A stretch of 54,738 nt of DNA from Guillardia theta CCMP2712 (lineage: Eukaryota; Cryptophyceae; Pyrenomonadales; Geminigeraceae), in the NCBI RefSeq assembly GCF_000315625.1, contig NW_005434535.1:29237-83974 (forward strand). The letters are read 5' to 3'. Made by a program: the position numbers and the translations under genes. The first letter of the stretch is position 1. Each line of letters starts with the position of its first letter. Shown piece after piece: positions 36,699 through 47,123 of this stretch. The notes under the pieces were generated by a model that made no database searches, was not told the origin of the DNA, and saw nothing but the letters and a program-made list of their open reading frames with translations.

Positions 36699-37180
36699 CT
36701 GATGGAGGAGGTGAGACAAGGAGGAGCCGAGTAGTGCGGGGTCGATGAGGAGAGGAGCCAGCAATGTAGAGGCTCCTGAATGTTGTTCGGCAGGCCGCAT
36801 GCGCTGCCATTGCGCCGCAGCTCAAAGCAGGAGAGACTTCTGTGGGAACAGCCATCAACATTTCCCACCTCAGTCCTACCCCAGTAAGCTGCTCTCATCT
36901 TCTTGCCCCCGGAATGACTGTCATCATTAGCTGGGGGCGACGGTGACAGCGACGGCAACAGTGGAGGAAGCGACCGAGAGGAAGGTGACTGTGTTGTTAG
37001 TGAGATCCATTCTGATGCGCATGTCTGGTCAAGTTCTCCTTCAAGGTGACAGCCACTGACAGTTGCGGGGACAAGATCGGCGAAGGGACTCATACCAGAG
37101 CCATTGTCAAAGTGGACAAGTTTATGCAGAAGGTGATGGAGAAGCTCCAAGTGAAGCCCAACGACTCTCCCAGCTTGTGA
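36699..37180 (+). CDS. FlK-like hotdog-fold thioesterase, 3' part (5' end lost in assembly gap)
   Basis: Exons at 36699-36710 (only LMEE visible), 36770-36883, 36931-36984 and 37034-37180; all joins are phase 0. The text follows fluoroacetyl-CoA-thioesterase-like proteins: LMEE, an Ala-rich helix (RQAACAAIAPQL), VGTAINISHLSPTP, then GATVTATATVEEATERK, FSFKVTATD and IGEGTHTRAIVKVDKF. The usual family length is about 130-150 aa; 109 codons including stop are seen here, so roughly 30-50 residues should be in or before the gap. The known reaction of the family is hydrolysis of small acyl-CoA thioesters; the substrate here cannot be told. The last acceptor could be 37043 instead of 37034; the chosen one restores the usual F-x-F-K-V. 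The start may lie close to the MORN gene promoter, giving a divergent pair. Confidence 0.8.
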
Positions 37181-37392
37181 CGAGAGCGAGCTAAGGTGCA
37201 GCCTTAATGTCTCTATATTGCAAGCCAAGAGGAACTGTGTGTCCCTCTTCCCGACCCTCTCTCCCTCCTCCCTCTCTTCTCATCGTCAAGTCACAATCGT
37301 CACCAACGCTCTTCACTCACAATTCTCCGCCCCGTCTTCCAGCATCACGCACGCTGCCTGCCCCCGAGGACCAGCAGCGGCTGCTCGCTCCC

Positions 37393-39114
37393 TCACAGCA
37401 AGTTGGCGTTGCGCTGCATCCTCAAGATCTGCTCGGCGATGGCTACCACCGGCAGGAACTTCTCCTCGATGTCCTTCGCCAACAGCCGGAGCCTCTGCTC
37501 TCCCTCCAGCGTCTTCTGCATCCCTTCCATCGTCTCGCTCTGCCAGAACTTGTCGTCACTCCTTCCTCTTCCTGCCTCCTCCACCACCACCACCACCACC
37601 ACCACCTCCTCCTCCTCCTCCTCCTCCTCCTCCTCCTCCTCCTCCTCACCGCGAAGAGGTCAGGCTCCATGTCGTCTATCAGCATGTCGTAGCCTCTCCC
37701 TGCGATGGCATGCTTCGAGACAGCCATCAGAGCACTGCTGTCATGCTCCACGGCATTTTCAAACTCTCTCCTGCTGACCTGCCCAGCTAAGGCTCAGCGG
37801 CAACGAACGGGAAGAGGAGAGGTTGACCCACCGGAATGATGCAGCTGTTAAAGGCGATCACCCGGCCAGCGGCGTCAAACTCCTGCTGCTGCAACAGCTT
37901 TGCTACGAGGCAAGAGGAAGCTTGGTTTTCTCGAAGGTCCCTCACCCTCACGAAGCTTTCAAAGGGCTTGCTGGGATGCAGGGTCAGGGACAAAGTTCCG
38001 AGCATGGCATAGCAGAAATAGCTGAACTCCGTGGTCATGATAGGGAGCTCCCGGCTCCCCAGCCTTGAGATCATCTCCTCCACATGCAGCCCAAGCATCC
38101 GAGAGAGACTTTCCGACACGTACACCTCAGTCCGCCTCCCCGTCACGGGATCGATGCTCAGCCTGGCAACGCCGACCTCACTGATGGCGTTGTAGAAGAT
38201 TTGCTTAATCTGACTCGCGTTCCTCGCGTCTGAAGTTCCATCCAATGGAGCCTGCGCAGCCTTCGCCTTATGGAACTGCATGATGACTTCAATCGCATGG
38301 AAGGCCCGTCTCGTCACGATCTCCAGGTATGGCGGGAGCGTGTGAAACACCCTCATCAGCTGCCTCGCATCGAACCCGAACATGCACTGTTGCGAGAGCA
38401 GAAAGCTCGGCCACCCCATCTTGACCACTCGCTCTTCCAGGAGCGAAGCTTGATCGAATTGGATCGCTCGAGTGTTGAAGTTGAGCGGCCATTCTACAGT
38501 CGTCAACCCCTTAGCACGAGTCCTCTGCATCTCCCCTCCCTTCCGTTCAGCCCCTCCCTCCCGTGCAGTCCCTCCTTCCAACACAGCCTTTCCTTCCCGC
38601 GCACTTCCTCCTCCCTCACTCGCAGTCCTCACTCGCCTTGCATTCCGCCTGGTCATTGCCGGCACTGCCTCCTGCTCATCGTCGACGCACATAGCCTCCT
38701 TCCCCAGCCTCACGCAGCGTGAGCATGGCCGCTGGTCATCGCACTTGGTCTTGATGCTCCGACACACTACACAAGCGATGCCGGCCCTCTTGCTGCCGCC
38801 ATACCCTGCCTCTTGGGACCTTCTGATCCGGACACACTTGTGCGATAGTCCGAACCCAACACACCTGCAGGGACTCTGTGACCTCCTTCACTCCCTCGGC
38901 TCCCTCACCTCGAACACGGCTGCTGCTCGTCACATTTCTGCTTCGCATCTCTGCAGGGCTTACAGGCAACCCTCATCCGAGGCTGCCTGCTTGCTGGGAG
39001 CTCCTCTGCATTGCCCCCAGAGTCCTCCTCCCCGCTAGTCACTGACCGCCCTGCTGATCCGCTCTCCTCGCCCTTGATCCCCGACGCAGATCCATCCTCC
39101 CTCACAATCATCAT
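37393..39114 (-). CDS. Zn2Cys6 double zinc-cluster transcription factor with PAS-like region (third paralog)
   Basis: Exons 38909-39114, 37832-38864, 37650-37778 and 37393-37575 join in frame (517 codons, 516 aa). The first cluster is CKPC..CDEQQPCSR then CVGFGLSHKC across a 44-nt phase-2 intron; the second is CVVC..CDDQRPCSRC..C. The N-terminal leader (about 50 aa) and the linker after the second cluster (Ala/Arg/Glu/Gly-rich) are longer than in the 22.9-kb paralog. The middle and PAS-like region is diverged but collinear (VYVSESLSRMLGLHVEEMI; IMTTEFSYFCYAMLG). Exon 3 is again 129 nt. The last intron consists largely of (TCC)n and (ACC)n, so its acceptor (GAG/GCAGG at 37575) is the least sure point. 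The tail is helical and ends MQRNANLL. Probable nuclear regulator. Confidence 0.83.
37582..37647 (+). repeat. (ACC)n followed by (TCC)n microsatellite
   Basis: Lies inside the last intron of the third Zn2Cys6 gene. Confidence 0.95.
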
Positions 39115-39246
39115 GGTTCCCTAGCCGTGGCCCTCGTGAAAAAGCTGCTGCGTCCTGTCCTCTTCTCCTCAAGCCTCCCCATGCGAGCTCTGATGAGCAT
39201 CCTTCCCCACCTGTGAGCTCAGCGCTTCAACTTCATGTGACTGCTG

Positions 39247-39356
<110 letters not shown>

Positions 39357-39445
39357 TCTTTATCCCCCATCCTCTCCCCCTCCCCCTCCCACTCCCCCCT
39401 CTCCCTACCTGTCTGTTCTGGAGAGTGTGCATTTTGACTGAAAAG

Positions 39446-39570
39446 AAAAGGCAAACCGGAGCAAACAAAGGAGGACGAGGATAAAGCCTACAAACCCGCC
39501 TCAATAAAATACTAGGAAAACGGAAAAGGCAGCGAAAACCGCTCCTCCAACCACTGAGTGACTGGCATGC
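39446..39570 (-). repeat. Dispersed repeat, copy B (about 125 bp)
   Basis: Inverted copy of 25198-25320 with a few substitutions and small indels. It ends 25 bp before the start of the duplicated recombinase unit. Confidence 0.85.
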
Positions 39571-40354
39571 AAGCCGCCCGACACTGAGCAGCCGTTGTCA
39601 TGGATGACTGTATCAGACCTCATGAGGCCTTCGAAGCAGGCCGCATGGATATCGCAGTCAGCTTCAAGAAAATCGCAGTCAGCTTCAAGAAAACGCAAAC
39701 GGAATGAGAGATTAACATAGGAAGGGTGTGAAATGAATGCCTATTTCATGGTGTATGATTGAATGATACCGCTCTTCGCACATTCCGACCTTCGATGAAT
39801 GACATGAAAGGTAGAAAGGGAGTGACTTGAAATGTCACCAATGACTCGATGATGCTAGAACCATTCATGATACGCCCGGCCCGGCTCACCTTTCGCAATC
39901 AACAAAGCAGCATCCTATGCTGATGTGGCGGCATTACTCGCTCCTCTTTGGACCTTTTTCACTGATCAATGATGGCCATGAAGATTGTATCTGACGGTAC
40001 GGTGACCGTATTCAAAGTACATCATCTAATGTCACTGACTGAGTGTTGAAGTTGCTGGCAAAGTACCTCATGCAGTATAGGGTGATGGGGAACTCAGGGC
40101 CCCCTAAGTATTAATGAAATCTTACAGATATCATTAAAATGTCACTTTCCAGCACATGACATGACAAGAAGGAGGTCCACCATTACATCGAAGAGGATCA
40201 TACGAACGGTACTGGACGAGAACTCTGTATCTTGGACAGGTTGGAATCTGCCATTTGTGGCATTATTTTCTCTGAAATATTGAAACAGGGAATGCCCCAA
40301 GAGTTTACCCTATTCATTTCGATCAATTAGACGCAGACTATTTATCATTTCTGT

Positions 40355-41071
40355 ATGTGGATCACGCATCTGCTAAGCGTTTCACCGAACAATGGTTTTG
40401 CAACTTACAGTAATCATCGATCGGCAATAAACAGCTTTTTCAGAGATTTTCAGAAAGACCTACGGCTGGAATTCAAGAATGCTCTTCAAGAATGTTACGT
40501 TGGCCTCAAGAAAGATTTGAATCAGATGGATGCAACAAGTGTGCTGGAGATAACAACAGGCAAAGAACCTATGAGCATGACAACCTATCGTTTGTTTTGC
40601 AAAACCATGATGTTTTCCGACAAGAGATATTACATCTTCGCTCGCAACTTTCTCATCATTTGTTGGAATCTTATGTGTCGCGCTGGAAACGCCGAATCTA
40701 TTCACTTCAACGGTTCAACCACATGTGCTGGAATGAAGATCGTCTCCAAACTTTCTTTGCCCACTCGAAAACAGATCAGAGCGGTGACAAGCCTGGAGAC
40801 CCCAAGAGACTCTATGCAAATCCAGTCCATCCAGAGATCTGTCCCATATTGGCATTGGGAATTTATTTGCTTTTGCTATCTACCAGATGAACTCTCCCTG
40901 TTTCCAGGCAGATCGCGTTTCGTGCAGGTTCTTTCGAAAATAATGATGCCACAGAATCAATCAGCAGCCCCGAGTGACACTGATGAGACCGCGGAAAGGC
41001 ATGATGATCATAATGGTATGGATGCAGATCAGACTGCAGTGACTGCCCATCTGCGTTCACTCGGTTTATAA
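40355..41071 (+). pseudogene. Tyrosine recombinase (Crypton/DUF3504-like) ORF, frame-shifted
   Basis: The N-terminal frame encodes RSAINSFFRDFQKDLRLEF and NLMCRAGNAESI, where the Arg fits the first catalytic Arg of tyrosine recombinases. At 40755 one T is missing compared with copy 2. The conserved block AHSKTDQSGDKPGDP, LYANPVHPEICPILALGIY therefore moves to another frame (open in 40492-40890). The downstream LFPGRSRFVQVL is back in the ORF frame. As a result a single 238-codon frame exists, but its middle third is out of register. Such blocks (KxDQxG..RDP..YANP..P.ICP) are typical of Crypton-type recombinases. No catalytic Tyr could be assigned. Probably inactive. Confidence 0.65.
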
Positions 41072-41466
41072 CCAGAGGATCTTGGAAGTCTGTTACTCTA
41101 TTAGGAAGAGGGCAGTGAGAATATGAGATCAGTGTGCGTTGCAAACGAGCTATGTGTTTCAGATGCAACGATCAATCAGACCGCGGCGCAAGTTTCGAGT
41201 TATGCTTTTGTCCTTGAAGAGTTGGGAGCTTGACACCGGGAACCTTTTGACCTCAACCATCGCTTGCCAAATCGCACGCCTAGTTTGAAGCACTTTACTG
41301 ATAATGCATGAACCATGCCGCTCAGTCACACTATCATCACGGCTGTCATCAGGGCCTCACGCCTTCCAGCGCGGCTGATCGCTCCGGGCCCCAGGCAGCT
41401 CCGAGCGCTTTGAGCCTTGTACGGTCCGAGTCCTTCCTGTGAGCCCTGGTTGATGTCCGATCAAGC

Positions 41467-42309
41467 TCAGCTGCCAGGCTTCGAGGGCGAGGCTGGTTGG
41501 ATCTTGCCGTTGGCTAATCGACATACGATCTTTCCCCCGTCGTCGATGAGGAAAACATCCATGTCTCTTGCAATGGACCCGAGGCCCTGCAACTTCAAGA
41601 GCACGCATGCGATCGCCTGGGCGAGCGGCGATGGCCCTCCGACGAAGTAGCCGGCTGGTGCTTTCACGCGAGAATGCAAAGGCTTGGAGATCTCATGCAT
41701 CAGGCCTGAAAGCTCGTTTGCTACTGATGCGTGGCTGCAGGCCAGGTTGTACTGGTTTGCAAGCTGATTGCACACGCTCACGCAATCTGGTCGAAGCTTA
41801 CGCGATTTGCGTTGCTTTGGATTTTGCAGCAGATGTTTAGCGATGAAATGATCGAGCGCTTGCGTTGTAGTCATGCCAGGAAATTTGCGAAGCAAGCCGA
41901 TCTCGATCAAGGCTCTGTTGTTGAGCACTGCATGTCGGCTGGATTCTGTCTGAAGGCATTTCTCCCTCGCCTCAGCTAAGGAACGGCGTGTATCCTGAAG
42001 CAAACCCTGAGATATCTCCAGCTGCGCTGCCTTGTCCTTCTTGAGCTCTTGTAGCTGCGCTTGCTTGTCATTGTACATTTCTTCTAGCGCTGTGAAAGCA
42101 TTATTCAAGTTTTCGCGATGATCTGGGGCAATGAGGACTCGATTCAACGCATTTTGGAATATCATTTTCAGCGGCTGCAACGCTGCGCCGCATGTTTCTT
42201 GCTGTCTCTCACCAGCATACTCTTTCTTCTTGTCTGTTCTCCTCTTCTTTCTCCGGTCCATTTGTACATGTTCTCCACGTCTCTTCCCAATACCACATGT
42301 GCTCGACAT
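41467..42309 (-). CDS. Coiled-coil protein of the duplicated element, copy 1 (280 aa)
   Basis: Starts at ATG 42309 (MSSTCGIGKRRGEH). A basic region (RRKKRRTDKKKEYAGE) is followed by a coiled coil with one 11-residue unit QAQLQELKKDK, then KAAQLEISQGLL. A globular part (FPGMTTTQALDHFIAKHLL; LRPDCVSVCNQLANQYNLA) and a C-terminus (FVGGPSPLAQAIACVLLKL, FLIDDGGKIVCRLANGKI) follow. No known family recognised. It is preserved open in both copies, which argues for real coding. It could be an element-encoded DNA-binding or accessory protein. Confidence 0.6.
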   Translation of the reverse strand: MSSTCGIGKRRGEHVQMDRRKKRRTDKKKEYAGERQQETCGAALQPLKMIFQNALNRVLIAPDHRENLNNAFTALEEMYNDKQAQLQELKKDKAAQLEISQGLLQDTRRSLAEAREKCLQTESSRHAVLNNRALIEIGLLRKFPGMTTTQALDHFIAKHLLQNPKQRKSRKLRPDCVSVCNQLANQYNLACSHASVANELSGLMHEISKPLHSRVKAPAGYFVGGPSPLAQAIACVLLKLQGLGSIARDMDVFLIDDGGKIVCRLANGKIQPASPSKPGS

Positions 42310-42647
42310 TCTCGTACGCCAAAGGTTTGTGGCTCTTATCCACCCCTTGATATTGCACTTCCACCACCACCCCCTACCCTGATCGGATCATGGATGTAGG
42401 TAGCTTTCTGTCGGAAACTGACGGGTGGGTGGGGTGGGTACTCCACCCACCATACAAAGGTTAAAGACGCGACTGGGAAAAGGGCGGGAAGGATCAGCAA
42501 ACTTGTCACTGCGAGTCAAGTTCCTGAGGCATCCAATCATGGTCATGTTCCTGTGATGTTCCGGAGGCATGTGATGGTACCGTTCGCTCTCAGGCTCCGA
42601 CGACTTTGACTTTACATTGGCCCGGCCGGAGTGCAAGCTAGTGACAT

Positions 42648-42842
42648 TGGTTACAACTTAGCTCGTCCCCGCGATACAGCATGTTGCGAACTTGGGAACG
42701 TTTTCATCATACTCAAGAACCGTGGCATACTAGGCTTAGAAAGCTGTTTGAATTACACCAAACTCGTGCTCTCAGCCGCGCCGAGTTCAATGGCACAACA
42801 CTCAAATACTCATGGCAAACAAAGCAATGAGTGAAATAACAA
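42648..42842 (+). repeat. Dispersed repeat of about 200 bp, copy A
   Basis: Closely matches 48752-48953 (CGCGATACAGCAT; CTTGGGAAC.TTTTCATCAT; GGCATACTAGGCTTAGAAAG; AAACAAAGCAATGAGTGAAA). One frame reads ELGNVFIILKNRGILGLESC, another TWERFHHTQEPWHTRLRK; neither is recognised. Confidence 0.85.
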
Positions 42843-43027
42843 CAACCTCTTGAATGACGGGCAGGGCAGCGACAACGCAGAAAGGGAGAGGACTGGTGAG
42901 GCTGCCGCAAGCGAGGCAGCCTCCGGCGAAGCAGGCGACGTTGAAGCAACCGCTGCCATAGACATATGATGCATGGATTCTCTGGCACTTTGGAAATGCA
43001 GGGCGAGGACATAAACCTTTCAAACAA

Positions 43028-43243
43028 GTGAGGGGCACAGATTTCTCCCCAGCAACCTCGGACGGTCGAAGGCTGAGTGATGTGCGATACCTCATCAAAG
43101 TGATAGACAGAGAAGCAAGAGCCTTGAGCATTTACAATAGCGATCTAGATAAGGAAGAAGCAGACTTCATATATCAGCAATGTGAGAATGTCTTGATGGA
43201 AGAATACGAGCGAGTCACAAGATTGAGAGACTGGAGGCGATAG
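43028..43243 (+). CDS. Small unrecognised ORF or exon between the two element copies
   Basis: 71 codons, charged and helical (LSDVRYLIKVIDREARAL; EEADFIYQQCENVLMEEYE), ending RLRDWRR. The frame also reads in from about 42998 after an acceptor-like AAATGCAG, so it may be a last exon. An acidic frame just upstream (42838-42969, GEAAASEAASGEAGDVEA) may belong to it. No family recognised, and no second copy found after the second element. Confidence 0.35.
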   Translation: MRGTDFSPATSDGRRLSDVRYLIKVIDREARALSIYNSDLDKEEADFIYQQCENVLMEEYERVTRLRDWRR

Positions 43244-44020
43244 ATGGACGATTCTCTGAGTTGTCATGGATGACAGTGTCAGACCTCATGAGGCCTTCGA
43301 AGCAGGCCGCATGGATATCGCAGTCAGCTTCAAGAAAATCGCAGTCAGCTTCAAGAAAACGCAAACGGAATGAGAGATTAACATAGGAAGGGTGTGAAAT
43401 GAATGCCTATTTCATGGTGTATGATTGAATGATACCGCTCTTCGCACATTCCGCCCTTCGATGAATGACATGAAAGGTAGAAAGGGAGTGACTTGAAATG
43501 TCACCAATGACTCGATGATGCTAGAACCATTCATGATACGCCCGGCCCGGCTCACCTTTCGCAATCAACAAAGCAGCATCCTATGCTGATGTGGCGGCAT
43601 TACTCGCTCCTCTTTGGACCTTTTTCACTGATCAATGATGGCCATGAAGATTGTATCTGACGGTACGGTGACCGTATTCAAAGTACATCATCTAATGTCA
43701 CTGACTGAGTGTTGAAGTTGCTGGCAAAGTACCTCATGCAGTATAGGGTGATGGGGAACTCAGGGCCCCCTAAGTATTAATGAAATCTTACAGATATCAT
43801 TAAAATGTCACTTTCCAGCACATGACATGACAAGAAGGAGGTCCACCCTTACATCGAAGAGGATCATACGAACGGTACTGGACGAGAACTCTGTATCTTG
43901 GACAGGTTGGAATCTGCCATTTGTGGCATTATTTTCTCTGAAATATTGAAACAGGGAATGCCCCAAGAGTTTACCCTATTCATTTCGATCAATTAGACGC
44001 AGACTATTTATCATTTCTGT

Positions 44021-44738
44021 ATGTGGATCACGCATCTGCTAAGCGTTTCACCGAACAATGGTTTTGCAACTTACAGTAATCATCGATCGGCAATAAACAG
44101 CTTTTTCAGAGATTTTCAGAAAGACCTACGGCTGGAATTCAAGAATGCTCTTCAAGAATGTTACGTTGGCCTCAAGAAAGATTTGAATCAGATGGATGCA
44201 ACAAGTGTGCTGGAGATAACAACAGGCAAAGAACCTATGAGCATGACAACCTATCGTTTGTTTTGCAAAACCATGATGTTTTCCGACAAGAGATATTACA
44301 TCTTCGCTCGCAACTTTCTCATCATTTGTTGGAATCTTATGTGTCGCGCTGGAAACGCCGAATCTATTCACTTCAACGGTTCAACCACATGTGCTGGAAT
44401 GAAGATCGTCTCCAAACTTTCTTTTGCCCACTCGAAAACAGATCAGAGCGGTGACAAGCCTGGAGACCCCAACAGACTCTATGCAAATCCAGTCCATCCA
44501 GAGATCTGTCCCATATTGGCATTGGGAATTTATTTGCTTTTGCTATCTACCAGATGAACTCTCCCTGTTTCCAGGCAGATCGCGTTTCGTGCAGGTTCTT
44601 TCGAAAATAATGATGCCACAGAATCAATCAGCAGCCCCGAGTGACACTGATGAGACCGCGGAAAGGCATGATGATCATAATGGTATGGATGCAGATCAGA
44701 CTGCAGTGACTGCCCATCTGCGTTCACTCGGTTTATAA
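44021..44738 (+). pseudogene. Tyrosine recombinase ORF of copy 2, frame-shifted
   Basis: 44021-44557 (178 codons) keeps the Arg block and the AHSKTDQSGD..YANPVHPEICPILALGIY block in one frame, unlike copy 1, then stops at STR. LFPGRSRFVQVL continues in another frame (44424-44738). The shared shift after GIYLLLLSTR in both copies is either an old frameshift or an unrecognised short intron. Confidence 0.65.
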
Positions 44739-45133
44739 CCAGAGGATCTTGGAAGTCTGTTACTCTATTAGGAAGAGGGCAGTGAGAATATGAGATCAGT
44801 GTGCGTTGCAAACGAGCTATGTGTTTCAGATGCAACGATCAATCAGACCGCGGCGCAAGTTTCGAGTTATGCTTTTGTCCTTGAAGAGTTGGGAGCTTGA
44901 CACCGGGAACCTTTTGACCTCAACCATCGCTTGCCAAATCGCACGCCTAGTTTGAAGCACTTTACTGATAATGCATGAACCATGCCGCTCAGTCACACTA
45001 TCATCACGGCTGTCATCAGGGCCTCACGCCTTCCAGCGCGGCTGATCGCTCCGGGCCCCAGGCAGCTCCGAGCGCTTTGAGCCTTGTACGGTCCGAGTCC
45101 TTCCTGTGAGCCCTGGTTGATGTCCGATCAAGC

Positions 45134-46099
45134 TCAGCTGCCAGGCTTCGAGGGCGAGGCTGGTTGGATCTTGCCGTTGGCTAATCGACATACGATCTTT
45201 CCCCCGTCGTCGATGAGGAAAACATCCATGTCTCTTGCAATGGACCCGAGGCCCTGCAACTTCAAGAGCACGCATGCGATCGCCTGGGCGAGCGGCGATG
45301 GCCCTCCGACGAAGTAGCCGGCTGGTGCTTTCATGCGAGAATGCACAGGCTTGGAGATCTCATGCATCAGGCCTGAAAGCTCGTTTGCTACTGATGCGTG
45401 GCTGCAGGCCAGGTTGTACTGGTTTGCAAGCTGATTGCACACGCTCACGCAATCTGGTCGAAGCTTACGCGATTTGCGTTGCTTTGGATTTTGCAGCAGA
45501 TGTTTAGCGATGAAATGATCGAGCGCTTGCGTTGTAGTCATGCCAGGAAATTTGCGAAGCAAGCCGATCTCGATCAAGGCTCTGTTGTTGAGCACTGCAT
45601 GTCGGCTGGATTCTGTCTGAAGGCATTTCTCCCTCGCCTCAGCTAAGGAACGGCGTGTATCCTGAAGCAACCCCTGAGATATCTCCAGCTGCGCTGCCTT
45701 GTGCTTCTGGAGCGCTGCCTTGTCCTTCTTGAGCTCTTGTAGCTGCGCTGCCTTGTCCTTCTTGAGCTCTTGTAGCTGCGCTGCCTTGTCCTTCTTGAGC
45801 TCTTGTAGCTGCGCTTGCTTGTCATTGTACATTTCTTCTAGCGCTGTGAAAGCATTATTCAAGTTTTCGCGATGATCTGGGGCAATGAGGACTCGATTCA
45901 ACGCATTTTGGAATATCATTTTCAGCGGCTGCAACGCTGCGCCGCATGTTTCTTGCTGTCTCTCACCAGCATACTCTTTCTTCTTGTCTGTTCTCCTCTC
46001 ACCAGCATACTCTTTCTTCTTGTCTGTTCTCCTCTTCTTTCTCCGGTCCATTTGTACATGTTCTTCACGTCTCTTCCCAATACCACATGTGCTCGACAT
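45134..46099 (-). CDS. Coiled-coil protein of the duplicated element, copy 2 (321 aa)
   Basis: Same protein as 41467-42309 from the homologous ATG at 46099; the frame is open further upstream to 46381 but that part is GC/purine-rich spacer. The coiled coil is longer: the 11-residue ELKKDKAAQLQ unit is repeated three times against once in copy 1, and RRTDKKKEYAGE is doubled. All changes keep the frame. Few other substitutions (for example VHSRMKAP for LHSRVKAP). Confidence 0.6.
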   Translation of the reverse strand: MSSTCGIGKRREEHVQMDRRKKRRTDKKKEYAGERRTDKKKEYAGERQQETCGAALQPLKMIFQNALNRVLIAPDHRENLNNAFTALEEMYNDKQAQLQELKKDKAAQLQELKKDKAAQLQELKKDKAALQKHKAAQLEISQGLLQDTRRSLAEAREKCLQTESSRHAVLNNRALIEIGLLRKFPGMTTTQALDHFIAKHLLQNPKQRKSRKLRPDCVSVCNQLANQYNLACSHASVANELSGLMHEISKPVHSRMKAPAGYFVGGPSPLAQAIACVLLKLQGLGSIARDMDVFLIDDGGKIVCRLANGKIQPASPSKPGS

Positions 46100-46419
46100 C
46101 GTAGGCAGGTTTGTGGCTTTCGCTTCTCCACCCCTTGATATTGCACTTCCACCACCACCCCCTACCCTGATCGGATCATGGATGTAGGTAGCTTTCTGTC
46201 GGAAACTGACGGGTGGGTGGGGTGGGTACTCCACCCACCATACAAAGGTTAAAGACTCGACTGGGAAAAGGGCGGGGAGGATCAGCAAACTTAACTTTGA
46301 GTAAAGAGCAAACTTGTCAGTGCGAGTCAAGTTCCTGAGGCATCCAATCATGGTCATGTTCCTGTGATGTTCCGGAGGCATGTGATGGTACCGTTCGCTC
46401 TCACTGAGTCAGGCTCCCG

Positions 46420-46620
46420 CAACTGTGACTTGAACCCCCCGCGCCACCCCGGGCCCGGGCCGCCGACTCTGGCGGCAGCCGGGCGTCCGACTCCGGCGTG
46501 AGCCGGTCCCAGAGGAAGTTCCGACCCGGGCCGCGCCCGGGCACTCAGTGACTGGCCAGGCAGCCAGCCGGGGGCCGCTGTCCGGTGATCCCGGCTACCG
46601 TAGCCTAGTAGTGTTCCATT
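46420..46620. repeat. GC island of the short-word type
   Basis: GGGCCCGGGCC, GACTCCGG and CACTCAGTGACTGG words; directly follows copy 2. Confidence 0.55.
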
Positions 46621-46774
46621 CTGTAGGATTTTGGCCGTCAGGAGGGTAGTCCCTGGGAATCGAGGGGTGGTTTAGGGATTTCAGTTATTTGTACCAGGTA
46701 ATTTGAGACCTTACGAAATTGATTTGAAATGTTCACTAGAATAATTTTTATATGTCGATAACAGTACAAAGTGA

Positions 46775-47090
46775 AAAATATTTTATTTTGCTGCCTCATT
46801 GTCCTTTACCCCTTCCCTGATGCTGGCATAGATGCAAACTATCTGCTGATGCTGATGTGGACCATTGGATGAGAAGCAGCTGAGAGAGACAATGACACAG
46901 GTGAACCAGAAGCTCAACATGCATGTGTGCTGGAAGGCTTGCGACGGATGTGTGATTCGGAAGCTTACATGTGTGCTTTGAGTTTTTCAATGAGAGTTTT
47001 CCTCCAAAATATTTTATTTTGCTGCCTCCTTGTCCTTTGCTGATGTGGACCATTGGATGAGAAGCAGTTGAGAGAGACAATGACACAGAA
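46775..47090 (+). repeat. Direct repeat pair, about 85 bp (46775-46900 and 47005-47090)
   Basis: Both contain AATATTTTATTTTGCTGCCT, TTGTCCTTT, and GATGTGGACCATTGGATGAG leading to GAGAGAGACAATGACACAG. The first copy has about 45 extra bases in the middle. Confidence 0.8.
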
Positions 47091-47123
47091 GGTATCGCAG
47101 ATATCTGGAAGCCATGCAGCCCA

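Larger units (their letters stand above)
39595..42591 (+). mobile_element. Tyrosine-recombinase-like element, copy 1 (2997 bp)
   Basis: Collinear with 43261-46403 at a constant 3666-bp offset until a 1-nt indel, then 3667 and more after array-length changes. It carries a plus-strand recombinase-like ORF and a minus-strand coiled-coil ORF in convergent order. A 38-residue leader frame (SDLMRPSKQAAWISQS, then a doubled SQSASRK and KRKRNERL) starts it. The left end is TTGTCATGGATGAC and the right end CCGTTCGCTCTCA. No terminal inverted repeats were seen. Confidence 0.7.
43261..46403 (+). mobile_element. Tyrosine-recombinase-like element, copy 2 (3143 bp)
   Basis: Direct repeat of 39595-42591 with few substitutions, one extra T in the recombinase ORF, and longer repeat arrays in the coiled-coil ORF. 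The left flank is ATTCTCTGAG. The right flank begins CTGAGTCAGGCTCCCG and runs into a GC island. Confidence 0.7.

Noticed and set aside
36201-36861. Long frames across the N run
   Set aside because: Unknown bases cannot support coding.
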